Shown: positions 48,301 through 58,294 of the stretch, one piece after another
How positions within the stretch are numbered: the first letter of the stretch is position 1
Layout of the letters: each line of letters opens with the position of its first letter
Source: Symbiodinium natans
Taxonomy: Eukaryota > Sar > Dinophyceae > Suessiales > Symbiodiniaceae
Length of the DNA: 64,000 nt
NCBI GenBank assembly: GCA_905221605.1
Contig: CAJNDS010001591.1
Coordinates: forward strand, 244,040-308,039
Direction: 5' to 3'
Translations under genes and position numbers: made by a program
Notes under the pieces: generated by a model
The model's input: the letters and a program-made list of their open reading frames with translations, nothing else
The model's database searches: none
Told to the model about the DNA's origin: nothing

Positions 48301-49437
48301 ACCGACACTTTCACGACATGTACAATAACCCGAAACCCGAAACCCTAAACCCTAGACCCTAAACCCTAAACCATAAGAATCCCTGTCCAGGCTCTCTTTC
48401 CATGTACAATAACCCATGAAGCTGTGTGTTTCCGCACCTTCCTGCGCCAGATCCATACTCACCACCTCAACAGCTCGGCGCGCCGTGCTGTGCGCCGCAG
48501 CGAAACGCTGCAAGCGGTCTTTGCCTTGACTCATGGAGCCCGAAGTTGTGGGGGCACCTCCCTTGATGACGAGATGAACCCTAAAAGGGTTTAGGGCTCA
48601 TATACCTCAATAGGAGTTATATAGTATAGGGTATATGGCCCCAATTTTAGGGTTCATGTTGTTTTCAAGGTGATTGGGGCCCTGATTACAAAAAGGGTTC
48701 CTGCTATTTGAGGATCAAGATTCAGGGCCCCTTCTCAGAAACACCCACCCGTCACCTATTCATCTGAGCCTCAATTATGCACATCTTCGGCCCAGGCGCG
48801 TCTTGCAACAAGAACAAGGTTGCAAGAGGTGAGATTCAGCAGCTCTTTGGCGATGTCCTTCATGTGCAAGCCCCGCTAAAGTCAACGTTAGGGACCAAAT
48901 GAACCCTAAACATTGGGGTCATATGCCTCCTACTACTGCAGGCCGGGTTAGCTGTGGCACGGAGCGGGCGCACTGGGTTTCGGCTCAAAACCCTGCCCTA
49001 AACCATTCTGGTCCAGCAAGGACACGCTGAGATCCTTGGGGACCAAATGAACCCCAAAAGGGTTTATGGCTACCTTTTGCCTTAATCAGGATTACTGTAG
49101 TAGAGGGTAGATGACCCCAATTTTAGGGTTCAATTGGATCCCAAAGGTTCGTGATGGGGAGGAGGAAGAGGCGGAGCAGCATACTGAGCCGAAGCACGTG
49201 TCGGCTTCTGCATGGTGGTCCCCACGCGAGGAGGCATGCTTTTGGTTTTGGGGTTTATAGGGCTTAGGGCTTCTGCTTTAGGGGCTCAGGGTTGAGGCTT
49301 GTTCGGGGCTTTGGGGGTTTAGGGGTTTAGGGCCATTTAAGGGTTTAGGGGGAACAGGCAGCTCTTTGGCTAATCTTGAAGCCCCTCTGCCAAACGTCTG
49401 AGATGTCCTGCCCAATGCCGGAAGAAGCACCGGTGAC
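45357..49437 (-). CDS. short-chain dehydrogenase/reductase (SDR), core exons
   Basis: Exons: 49437-49408 (VTGASSGIGQ, the TGxxxGIG cofactor motif), 48857-48800 (DIAKELLNLTSCNLVLVAR), 48524-48438 (KDRLQRFAAAHSTARRAVE, then VVSMDLAQEG), 47998-47934 (AQELHNILAASELAEKIDVL), 47295 to about 47219 (VLNAGAALPGSFVDADMDAL, the NAG motif), 46979-46913 (VQLNMVSPMQLARLVGKDM), 46100-46019 (IGHIVLVSSIVSMSPG, then YGASK: catalytic Ser and YxxxK), 45957 to about 45890 (AFLTSLGRSLHHERFG), 45420-45357 (VSMPGATSTEFSSVMGDLV). This is a classical Rossmann-fold SDR using NAD(P)(H), with all catalytic motifs in order. Phase is continuous except into the exon at 46100, where a small exon may be missing (an island at 46720-46560 is a candidate). 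Substrate unknown. Donors include GA (CAG|GACATC) and several GC. Confidence 0.88.
45462..45570. mobile_element. family F element
   Basis: TATAGGGGCCTGAATAATTA at the left and GATACTATTAGTAATTATTC at the right match 50086-50212. It lies in the SDR region between exons. Confidence 0.75.
46702..46803. mobile_element. family B element
   Basis: GTGGGTATTTCCCCAAAAGG and CCCCCTATTTTCGGAAACCC ends with core CCCCAAATAGAATAGAGTCC. Confidence 0.82.
47304..47376 (+). repeat. TTTAGGG tract
   Basis: About nine units, next to the SDR exon starting at 47295. Confidence 0.95.
47488..47570. mobile_element. family A element
   Basis: CTCTTTACCTAAAATTTTGT and AAACTGTAGGTAAATAGAG are inverted ends; SDR intron. 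Confidence 0.78.
48044..48192 (+). repeat. TTTAAGGG array (8-mer variant)
   Basis: About 17 units of TTTAAGGG with one-base variants. Period 8. It begins right after an SDR exon start (47998). Confidence 0.95.
48560..48675. mobile_element. family C element
   Basis: GACGAGATGAACCCTAAAAG...TTTTAGGGTTCATGTTGTTT with core ATATAGTATAGGGTATATGG. SDR intron. Confidence 0.78.
49033..49150. mobile_element. family C element
   Basis: CCTTGGGGACCAAATGAACC at the left and TTAGGGTTCAATTGGATCCC, AAAGG at the right. Core GGATTACTGTAGTAGAGGGT. SDR intron. Confidence 0.85.
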
Positions 49438-49627
49438 CTGAAAAACAGGGGACGCTTGTGTTTTAGGGTTTAGGGCTTAGAGTTTAGGGTTTAGGGTTTA
49501 GGGTAACCTATAGCGAAGAACTTGCTGATACATTGCTGATGCGGAATTCTCTTGTCATAGGCAGGCCTGTTAAATTGTAAGACTCCCACGAGGAGAACGA
49601 TATGCCCACCTGAAATTGTCCCAGAAC

Positions 49628-49742
49628 ACAAGAGCCTTGAAAGCCAAATGAACCCTCAACTTGGCGTCCTATTACCCAACCAAGACTCCTGTAATCCCGA
49701 TTCAGGTCATATGAAGCCATAGGGTTCATTCGTTCCCGAAGG
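49628..49742. mobile_element. family C element (diverged)
   Basis: GCCTTGAAAGCCAAATGAAC and GGGTTCATTCGTTCCCGAAG are inverted ends. Confidence 0.72.
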
Positions 49743-49744
49743 GC

Positions 49745-50076
49745 CGCCAGGGGGCCAGGGCATAGCCGCTGCCGTCAGCGCGGCAGCCGGGCGAGACAGG
49801 CCCCGAAGGCAGCTGCGGGAGGTCGGCGCCATCCAGAAGCTGCGCGAGCACCTCGAAAACTGTGGGCAAGCTACCAAGAGTTGCTACTTGGAGGGTTCCG
49901 GGTTCGTGAGGGTTTGGGGTTTGGGGTTTAGGGTTCAGGGTTTAGGGTTTCGGCTTCAGGTTGACATGCTGCGTACATGGGAGCGTTGACGTTTGAGGCC
50001 AGGGTGCGACGAAGCAGACGGCAGCCACTGCCAAGGTGCGCACCACACACAGTGTCCTGCAGTTCTGAGAGCTCAT
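49745..50076 (-). CDS. candidate 5' exons of the SDR gene
   Basis: An ATG at 50076 opens MSSQNCRTLCVVRTLAVAAV followed by CFVAPWPQ, a hydrophobic N-terminus like a signal peptide or anchor. A second island, about 49885-49750, reads SLPTVFEVLAQLLDGADLPQ. Both are minus strand and directly upstream of the SDR cofactor-motif exon. I could not prove the joins, so they may belong to another short gene. A family F element begins at 50086, only about 10 bp upstream of the ATG. Confidence 0.5.
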
Positions 50077-50085
50077 GACTCACCC

Positions 50086-50212
50086 TACTATAGGGGCCTT
50101 AATAATTAGAATAGGGTTTTGGGGGGGTTATTACCGACCATAAAGGAGTACCAGCAAAGGGACCATAAGGGAATACTATTAGTTATAATTGTTCCGAGCC
50201 CTATACTACACG
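50086..50212. mobile_element. family F element
   Basis: TATAGGGGCCTTAATAATTA...AATACTATTAGTTATAATTG, CCCTATA. Non-coding. Confidence 0.78.
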
Positions 50213-50379
50213 CCCTAAACCCCTGAACCCCTCACGTTTGTCCAAAACGACATGCTCCCAGGGTTCAGTGGTACAGGGTTCGGGCTTTTCCGGTTCAGAG
50301 AACTGACATGGGGTTTAGGGTGTAGGAAATAAGCAAGTATAGGGATGTCTTGCCAAGCATCAACGGCGCAGGAAGGAGC

Positions 50380-51173
50380 GAAAGTATCAAGAAGAAGTAG
50401 GCGGAGGCTGGCGTGGAGTTCAGGACCTCAGGCTTCGCGCGCATGCCACTCCAAGCCAAGGGGTGTTTAGGGTTTAGGGTTTAGGGTTTAGGGTTTAGGG
50501 TTTAGGGTTTAGGGCTTAGGGTTTGGGATTTCCAGCAGAGGCCAGTGTGGGACCCTAAGCCCTAAACCTCCCAAAGGAACAGGGCTTCTGAAAGTACAAA
50601 ACCCTAGACCCTAAAGAAGAGGATTTCAAAAACCCTCAACACCAAAACCCAAAACCCTAAAGAGCCGAAGGAGCCTAAGGGAGTGAGCTGGCCTGTGCAG
50701 TGAGCAACATGCCCCCAGTCAGTCTCCCGGTTGAGGGGCTTAGGGGTTTGTGGGGTTAAGGGGACATAGGGTTTAGGGTTTGGATAGGGGGCGTAGGTTT
50801 TAGGTTTTAGGGTTTTAGGGTTTAGGGTACTGGGGTAAAGGGGCGATAGGGTTTGGGGTGTAGCGTTTAGGTTTATCGGGTTGAGGGTTTAGTCTGGGTG
50901 CACGATGCAGGAGCATCCAGTCGGACAGCAATGCCACGCCAGTCACCTGCGAAGTCTCTGGCTCAGGTTCTGGCCCCTGACTCGCTGCATATGCACACAG
51001 CTGTGTGGGCCAACGCGTGAACCTGCACCCTAACGCCGGCTTAGGGACTTAGGTCTCCTTCTCATAGCTTCCAGGATGCCCGCCTCAGCCAAGAACAGGG
51101 AGATGCAAACGCCCAAGGCCAGATGGCGCAGCCAGAGCCAGGTGTCGCCGGTGCCTTTGCGGCTGGGCGCCAT
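50380..51173 (-). CDS. unrecognised exons with hydrophobic N-terminus
   Basis: ATG at 51173 opens MAPSRKGTGDTWLWLRHLAL, then GVCISLFLAEAGILEAMRR: a basic start and one hydrophobic segment. Further minus-strand islands: about 50985-50890 (ETSQVTGVALLSDWMLLHR) and about 50725-50670 (NRETDWGHVAHC). No family recognised; joins not verified. It could be the 5' end of a gene leading into the SDR region. Confidence 0.4.
50463..50528 (+). repeat. TTTAGGG tract
   Basis: About nine units. Confidence 0.95.
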
Positions 51174-51545
51174 GGCGCTTCCCAATCTGAAGGGTGCTTG
51201 CAGACTAAGCGACGGTAGGCCGGATTCCAGCGTTCAAGAACACTGCTAGTAGGGTTTGGCCCGGGGTTTAGGCTTTCGGGGGGGGGGGGGGGGGGTGGGA
51301 GTATTGATTCGAGCTGTCAAGTGCTGACGTGTGCACGATGGGGGTTGTTGGTTGCTGGGAACTAGTGAATGTTTTCGCTGAGTTTTACTATGGATTCCAT
51401 GCATGCCTAGGGGTGTGGCCTTACGCACTATGCAACAACCTCATAACTGGCTTGATTGAGGCGAGACGGGATGATACCTGGCAGTGCCGTTTCGATGCGA
51501 CCTCACACGCGGGGTGAGAAGATGATTGTGAAATCCTAAACCTTA

Positions 51546-51640
51546 CCTGGGACTCTATTGACCTACAGTTTAGCAGGAACTACGTCGTCATAAGTAGGTA
51601 GAACCCATGAAGCTGTAGGTAAGTAGCATCCCAGGTAATC
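51546..51640. mobile_element. family A element
   Basis: TTACCTGGGACTCTATTGAC, CTACAG at the left and CTGTAGGTAAGTAGCATCCC, AGGTAA at the right: inverted ends of about 26 bp. Confidence 0.85.
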
Positions 51641-52399
51641 CCTTTTCATGATTTGATTCCACTTCTTCAGCCCAGGCCTCGACATTTCGCAGCAGAAGCT
51701 CCCGCGAGGTCCAGGAGCCCTGATGAGGAAGGGGGCAGGAAAAAAAACAAAAAGCTACCAACCACTATGTCTAGGACTGTGAAACTGACCTGTGGCCTTC
51801 GGAGAACCCTCAACCTAAACCATACCTGGACCAAGTACCCCGCAATAAGCGCCCATATGATGTAGGGTTATATTTATTTCTTGTATAAACCCCAAAAGGA
51901 CACTCAATGTATACACTCACCAATTGTAACAAGGAACCTTATATACACTCACCAATAACAGAAACATAAACCCTGTTTCATATGTGTGCCTTTCCATGGG
52001 GGAGGGGGGGGGTAAGTTATAGTATCTTCAAGGGTACATGGGGGTCCAGGAAAACCTCCTCTACACGCACCTTCTTCCGCGAAACTCCCGTTCTGACCCT
52101 AAACCCTAAACCCTAAACCCTAAACCCTAAACCCCAAACCCTAAACCCTAAACCCTAAAATCTACACGCCCTGCCTTGTGCGGGAAGCGGAGGAGCCCCG
52201 GGCAGCGCGCTAGGAGTGTCGCCTGACCGCAGCAGCAGCCGCGGGCCGCGCCTCGGTCCAAGGGCTCACAGGGCTTTTAGGGGGTTGTTGGGTTTGTGGG
52301 GTTTAGGGTTTATAGGGTTTAAGGGGTTTAGGGTTGAGGGCTTATGGTTTAGGGTTTAGGGCTAGTTTCCCCATCTCAACATTGAAGGGTTTTGGGGTA

Positions 52400-53718
52400 A
52401 AATTCGGTTCCTGTGCCAGGTTCATAACCTCACAAGGCAAAGAAATCCAACTGACGTTGTGGGCAAACAGCACCGTCCGAGGCCATATCACCACGAAAAG
52501 CACTTTGGCAATCTGTCTGCTCGAGGATAAGAAAGCTTAGATAGCAAGCTGAACAGCAGCGCTCCGGAGGCTTGCAAGGCTTCTAGTCTTTAGGGTTTAG
52601 GAACCCCTAAACCTTCGTCCCTAATCCCTAAAACTCTAAACGCTAGGGTTTTACAAGGCTCTCAGGAGCCCCGTAATCACGAGCTCCACGACGAGATCTG
52701 AGCCCTAAACCAAAGAGGCCGTTGGGTTGGGGGGGGCTACCCTGTTAGGGGTTGTCTCGAAGAAGGATGATAGATTGAGCTTCTGAAGTGGAGCCCTATT
52801 TTGGGAAGTACCCTACACTTCTAATCAGTTCTAAGCTCTGAATATCCCTAAACCCTAAACCCGTGGGCCAGTTCTCTAAGGCCTGCACAATAGATGGCCA
52901 AGGTCTCCAGCAAGCTGCGCCTGAAGCGCATAATGCCGTGGTTTCTGACACAAGGCAAGCAAGCTCTTGGCCGGTCTGGCTGAAAAGATGATGACGGCTC
53001 CATGGGGGCTAGCTGCAAAGTTGTGGTATGTTCCTCAGATCTTTAAGGGTAATCAAAGGTCCCAGAAAAAACTAGATTCAGATTCTAACCCCCAAAACCC
53101 TAAACCCTAGACCCTAAACCCCAAACCCCAAACCCTAAACCCTAAACCCTAAACCCTAAACCCTAAACCCTACACAGCTGACGCTGGAATCCCCTCTTGT
53201 ATCATTTGGCCCTCGGAGTTCAGCGGCGCTATGAAGGCTGGGCTCCCGGGCGCCGCCGGGACGAGGACCATCTCCTTTTGACTCCGGGAAGTTTAGGGTT
53301 TTGGGTTTATACGTAGGGTTTAGGGTTTAGGGTTTAGGGGTTAGGGGTTATAGGGTTTAGGGTTTAGGGTTTAGGGTTTAGGGTTTAGGGTTTAGGGGTT
53401 AGGGGTTATAGGGTTTAGGGTTTATAGGGTTTAGGGTTTGGGGTTTAGGGTTTAGGGGGACCATCTCCTTTTGACGGATGAGCTCTGAGTCTCTGACTCT
53501 CTGGGGAGTCTAGGGTTTAGGGTTTAGGCTTTAGGGTTAAACATCTCGCAACATCTCAGGGAGTTTAGGGGTTGGCATTTCAGGGTGTTGGGTTCTGAGT
53601 CTCTCTGGAACTCGGCAACATCATGAAAAGACATCTTCAGTTGCACAATGTGACTGGCAAAGAATGAAACGAGACAAGGAGCTGCAAGCAAGGCCCAAAG
53701 GAAGGCGGCCAACGCCAT
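52400..53718 (-). CDS. unrecognised membrane-anchored protein, 5' exons
   Basis: ATG at 53718 opens MALAAFLWALLAAPCLVSFF, a strong hydrophobic N-terminus, then HIVQLKMSFHDVAEFQ. Next exon about 53505-53472 ends ELIRQK at an AAAG|GA donor; the third exon starts AAAG|GAGATGG (53274) and reads EMVLVPAAPGSPAFIAPLNS to about 53176. A fourth (about 53035-52870) can continue in phase as RFRRSLLETLAIYCAGLREL. Islands at 52590-52545 (ALQASGALLFSLL) and 52510-52400 (KVLFVVIWPRTVLFAHNVSW) are further candidates. No family recognised; the first three exons are convincing because a duplicated exon edge explains the intron between exons two and three. Confidence 0.55.
53265..53475. repeat. intron made by exon-edge duplication plus repeat tract
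   Basis: GGACCATCTCCTTTTGAC at 53265-53282 and again at 53458-53475 (identical) flank a TTTAGGG tract. On the coding strand both read GTCAAAAG|GAGATGGTCC. Splicing AG|GA to AG|GA keeps RQKEMVLV in frame. Confidence 0.93.
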
Positions 53719-53729
53719 GGCAGCACCTC

Positions 53730-55584
53730 GAAAATGCTCTCGCTGCCGAAAAAGGCCACCGCCCCCCCTCTGTTTTGTCGAAAAAGCAAGTCTCTCTTTT
53801 TATTGGTGCTTCCTTCCCTCCCTCCCTCTACTCCGCTCAATGCAGACCTCTGCGCTTTCCCGTGTCCCAAGCTGGTCCAAAAGCGCAGACACTGAGCTCA
53901 TGGACGCGGCTGTGGCCGCAGGGAGGCCAAGATTGCCCTGAGGAGCGCATCCACCATTCGAACAGGGGTTTGGGGTTGTAGGGCTTCAGGTTCTAGGGTG
54001 TCACCAGAAACCGGAGGAACCCCCAATGGCCGAAGCATCCCCATTCTTACACATATTGAAGGTCACTTGTTGGGTTCCTATACGGAGCCTTCTATATAGG
54101 GGTACCTAAAGGGTTAACCCCCAACAACGGACCCTAATTCGAGAATCCCGTACATGACAGAACCCAGACTCTTTGCACCACCGAGGTGCGCGAGACATCC
54201 AGCCCCCAGTGCAAGGAACAAGGCGAAGCCCTCCTGGCGGTGAGAGCCGCGAACGACCAGCCGTGGTCTATTGCGGCCTATCGTGGACAAACCTACGGGC
54301 CCAAGAGCTCAAATTAGGGTTTAGGGTTTAGGGTTGAGGGTTGAGGGTTGAGGGTTGTAGGCCCCAAAACAGATAAACACTCGGGTCTTGGGCCCTTGGG
54401 GCAAGAGTGTGTGTGGACGAGTACGTCGACCGACGCAAGCCATCCAACAAAAAAAAATCTGCAAAGCGGCCCCCAGACTTCCCATTCATAGGGTTTAGGG
54501 TTTAGGGTTTAGGGTTTAGGGTTTAGGGTTTAGGGTTTAGGGTTTAGGTTTCTGGGTTTAGGGTTCAGGGTTTATGAATGAGGGTTCCGTGAGAGATGTC
54601 GTTTGGCTGGAAGGCTGGAAGGGCTCATGGATCAACCGGCGATCCAAACAAACAAGCACCCCAACCCTAAAACCCGAATAAACTAAACCCAAACCCTAAA
54701 CCCCCGACCCCCAGCCCTTAGCTCTTAAACCCTAAACCCTAAACCCTAAACCCTAAACCCTAAACCCTAAACCCTAAACCCTAAACCCCCACACTGAGCT
54801 CCGTCTGATGTTGCTTGGACCAGGCCCTCCGCCACCAGGCGCTTCTGGCCTGAGGGTTCCCCCAAAGCTTCATGTTTAGGGTTTAGGGTTTAGGGTTTGG
54901 GGTTTGGGGTTTAGGGTTTAGGGTGCTAGGATGGACCTCAAAACCCTCTGACGAAAATAGTCTAAATATGATCCTCTTAAGACCGTGTAAGGGAGAAACA
55001 TGTAATTTCCTAAGGGCTTAACCAGACTGTCACAATCTAGGAATTATAGGGTTTGGGTTTACAGGGTTAGGGTAGGGCTTAGGGTGTAGGGTTTGGGGTT
55101 TCTTCGGAGGATGTCTGACCAGTCCAGGCTGTACTCTCATCTGCGACTGACGAACTCCTGGCGACTTAACGAAAACAAACGCACCTCAAAAGCCTCGGTT
55201 TTTACAAGCAAACCCTGAACCCTACACCCCAAACCGAAACCCCAAACCCTAAACCCGAAACCCCAAACCCTCAGCCCCAAGGCCCCCGGCCCCAAACGCC
55301 TCCATTTCCTGAAGCCAAGGCCAACGAATGCAAGGGCACTTTGCGGCTCGGAGGCTGGCGATGTGCCCGCAACACATAAGAATACCAAGGACATTATCTA
55401 GTGTAGATTTAGGATACATATATATATATATACTTACATACACACATACAGCACACATACACACGTACACACATACACACATACGCACATACGCACATAC
55501 ACACATACATACAAACAGACACACATACAAACATACATAAATCCATGCATGCATACATGCATACATACATGCATACATACATGC

Positions 55585-55618
<34 letters not shown>

Positions 55619-56000
55619 GTATATATATATGTATGGATGTATATGTATAAATATACATTGCGATAAGCATAAAAATTCGGAGTAAGTGCAGTGACAATCA
55701 ACATCGCAGTAATTCTGCTAAGAGGAATAGTAATAGTCGTGGAGTATCTCAAAAACCTGGGCCCCTACCACATGTAGACCTTAGATACTTCTCCCGGGAC
55801 AGGGGCCGCGAATTATCGGAAGCACCCTTGTGGGCGTTCAATTGCGAAAAGCGCCGATATGTGAGGCACTTCAAACCCAGAACACCCGGCAGCGAGATGC
55901 GCCTTTGCCGCAGGTGGGGTCGGGAAGACGGGAAGCAGAGCCACCAAGAGCCAGGCGACGAAGACCTCGAGCACACAGCTCTCTTGCGCGAGGCCAGGTG
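53730..56000. other. mixed region, no gene recognised
   Basis: Contains exon-like islands open on both strands (53780-53960; 54150-54318; 54790-54860; 55110-55200; 55270-55385), TTTAGGG/CCCTAAA tracts (54490-54548, 54725-54788) and a large microsatellite. The plus-strand frame 54154-54318 (EVRETSSPQCKEQGEALLAV) is the longest clean one; I cannot assign it. Confidence 0.4.
55412..55640 (+). repeat. ACAT/CATG/TA microsatellite
   Basis: TATATA, then ACACAT repeats, CATACATG repeats and TATATG repeats over about 230 bp. Open frames through it are artefacts. Confidence 0.95.
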
Positions 56001-56043
56001 ATACTGGGATATTGCGACTGTGAGACGTGACTTGTGAAGACAT
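55840..56043 (-). CDS. unrecognised ORF with hydrophobic segment
   Basis: ATG at 56043 opens MSSQVTSHSRNIPVSPGLAQ and continues into CVLEVFVAWLLVALLPVF, a membrane-like stretch, then Ala/Pro-rich sequence. It could be a first exon of a minus-strand gene. No family recognised. Confidence 0.35.
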
Positions 56044-56989
56044 GGTATAGGATATATTGTATATATATATATAGACGCAGAGTCTACACCAGACACAATT
56101 ATGCTTATTATACATTTTTGTGCATATTATGATACATACTATACAACGTATACATATATGGTTGTATCAATAGCAATCATCATCATAATACTACCGTAAC
56201 CCAAAAGCTAAACCCTAAACGCTAACCCTAAACCCGCAACCCTAGTAGCATATCTTACAAGATCATGCAAGCTTGACTGGTTGATGGCTTTACAATGCTC
56301 AGGTGCCCCCACGCTGCCGAAGCCAAACGCCATCGTCATGGGAATCGTGAAAACCTCACAAGGCGTTCGGGTTTTCTGGGTCAAGGGTATTGAGGGTTTA
56401 GGGTTTTGAGGGTTGAGGGTTTTGGGGTTGAGGGCTTTGAGGATTTAGAGTTCTGAGGGTTAAGGGTTCAGGGTTTTGAGGGTTCAGGGTTAGAGTTTGG
56501 CAGCTCTCCATTCAACTTCGTAAGGATGAAAGCTTTCTGGGGTATCGTAGGGGGTACGCCTATCTTCTTGGTAGCCCAGTAACCATATTATAAGGGCACC
56601 CCTTTTTGGGGTTGGTTCCTTGATAAGGGAACCCAGAGCACTTGGAAGGACCCATTTTGCAATGTGCACATGCTGCTTGCTGTGGACAACCTACTTGCTG
56701 GTCAAGGACCAGGTCCTGCAACGCAGTCCTGCATATGCTAGGTCTTCTTGCAATGAACTCAGCACACTGCAATTCTAAACCCCTTCAGGCCCTAAACCTC
56801 AAAGCTACGGACCCTAAACCTCTAAACCTCGAAACCTCTAACCCTGTAAACCCCAAACCCCTAACCCCCTAAACTTCAAACCCAAAATCCTAAACCCCAG
56901 ACCCGAACCCCTAAATGCTGGGAAACCCTGAACCCCCAACCCCCAAACCCTAACCCCTAAACCCCCAAACCCTAAACCCGAAACCCGAA

Positions 56990-57064
56990 ACCCCAAACCC
57001 TAAACCCTAAACCCTAAACCCTAAACCCTAAACCCTAAACCCTAAACCCTAAACCCTAAACCCC
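56990..57064 (+). repeat. CCCTAAA tract
   Basis: About ten clean units after a mixed CCCCAAA/CCCGAAA stretch (56930-56998). Confidence 0.95.
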
Positions 57065-57079
57065 CCAACAAACCCTCAA

Positions 57080-58020
57080 CAGCCCTGTTGGGCCTCCGCC
57101 AGTTCTGCCCAGACCTCATCTTCCGGGCGCGTTTCGGCGGCCACGGCCTGGGAGAGCGCCAAGACGGAAAACGGGGGCTTAGGGGGCTTAGGGGGTTTGG
57201 GGGTTTAGGGGTTTCGGGGTTTAGGGGTTTCGGGGTTTAGGGGTTTAGGGTTTAGGGGTTTGGGGGTTGTGGGATTTTGGGGTTTAGAAGATCCCCCGGC
57301 TGCCCCCCTGGAGATGTTGAGCCGCCAGCCTCCTTCAGTCCATGACCCCAGTCGCGCAGTCCGCAGATGCCTCCAGTTTGGGGTTTAGGGTTTAGGGTTT
57401 AGGGTTTCGGGTTTAGGGTTGAGGGTTCAAGGTTTGGGCTTTAGGGTCTAGGGTTAGGGTTTGGGGCCTAAATGTTTAGGGTTTCGGGTCTGGGGTTTAT
57501 GGTTTAGGGCTTGGGTTTAGGGATTGGGTTTAGGGTATTGGGGTTTAGGGTTTCAGGCAGCGCACACTCAATCAAACACTGGAACCAAAACTGAAAGACG
57601 GCGCAGTTGCCTTCATTGCATTGGCCCTAAACCCTAAACCCTAAACCCTAAACCCTAAACCCTAAACCCAAAAACCCTAGGATCCGGCCTGCAGCGAAGG
57701 CAAGCGCAGCATTGAGCCTCACGGAGAATCAGGCACTGCAATTAGAACAGCGATTTTTTCCCCGTGGGTTTAGGGTTTAGGGCTTAGGGTTTAGGGTTTA
57801 GGGTTTGGGTTTAGGGTTTAGAAGGGAATATGATCGCATCACAATATAGGGGCCATCAGGGAATAGCATTAGATATGTACTCCCTAAACCCTAAACCCTC
57901 AACCCTCAACCCTAAAGCCTAAACCCTAGACCCATGAAGTACATCTATTGGCGATCAGAACTAGGAGACCATGGCAACAAGCTGCGGCAAGTCTGTACTC
58001 TGCACCCCTTAGAACCACGA
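57080..58020 (-). CDS. unrecognised exon-like islands
   Basis: Minus-strand islands: 57172-57083 (LALSQAVAAETRPEDEVWAE), 57605-57545 (CNEGNCAVFQFWFQCLIECA), 57745-57680 (CLILREAQCCACLRC). They are separated by TTTAGGG or CCCTAAA tracts exactly as exons are in the recognised genes. No family recognised; joins not verified. Confidence 0.35.
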
Positions 58021-58181
58021 ACAGTATGGGTTTAGGGTTTAGGGTTTAGGGTTTAGGGTTCCGAATTCATCCCTTGGGTTTTTATATGGACAAAAAGCAT
58101 GATTCGTGAGGAAACTAGACAAAAGACAAACCCATGAAACCTTGAGTGGACGCTACCCTAGTCGACGCTACCCTATTCTAC

Positions 58182-58294
58182 TGTTTGCTTAAGAACCTCC
58201 CAAAAGATAGAAAATACAATATTCTTCCGTATAAGTGTAATATAGGGATGATTGTTTTTTTTTCTAACTTCTTTTGGGGTTCTTAGGCAAATAG
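58182..58294. mobile_element. inverted-repeat element, family D
   Basis: TTTGCTTAAGAACCTCCCAA and CTTTTGGGGTTCTTAGGCAA ends; same family and same flanking AATAGTAGT as 39913-40014. Confidence 0.85.

Noticed and set aside
55249-55752. 167-residue minus-strand open frame with Cys/Tyr/His-rich repeats
   Set aside because: It is the translation of an ACAT/CATG microsatellite.
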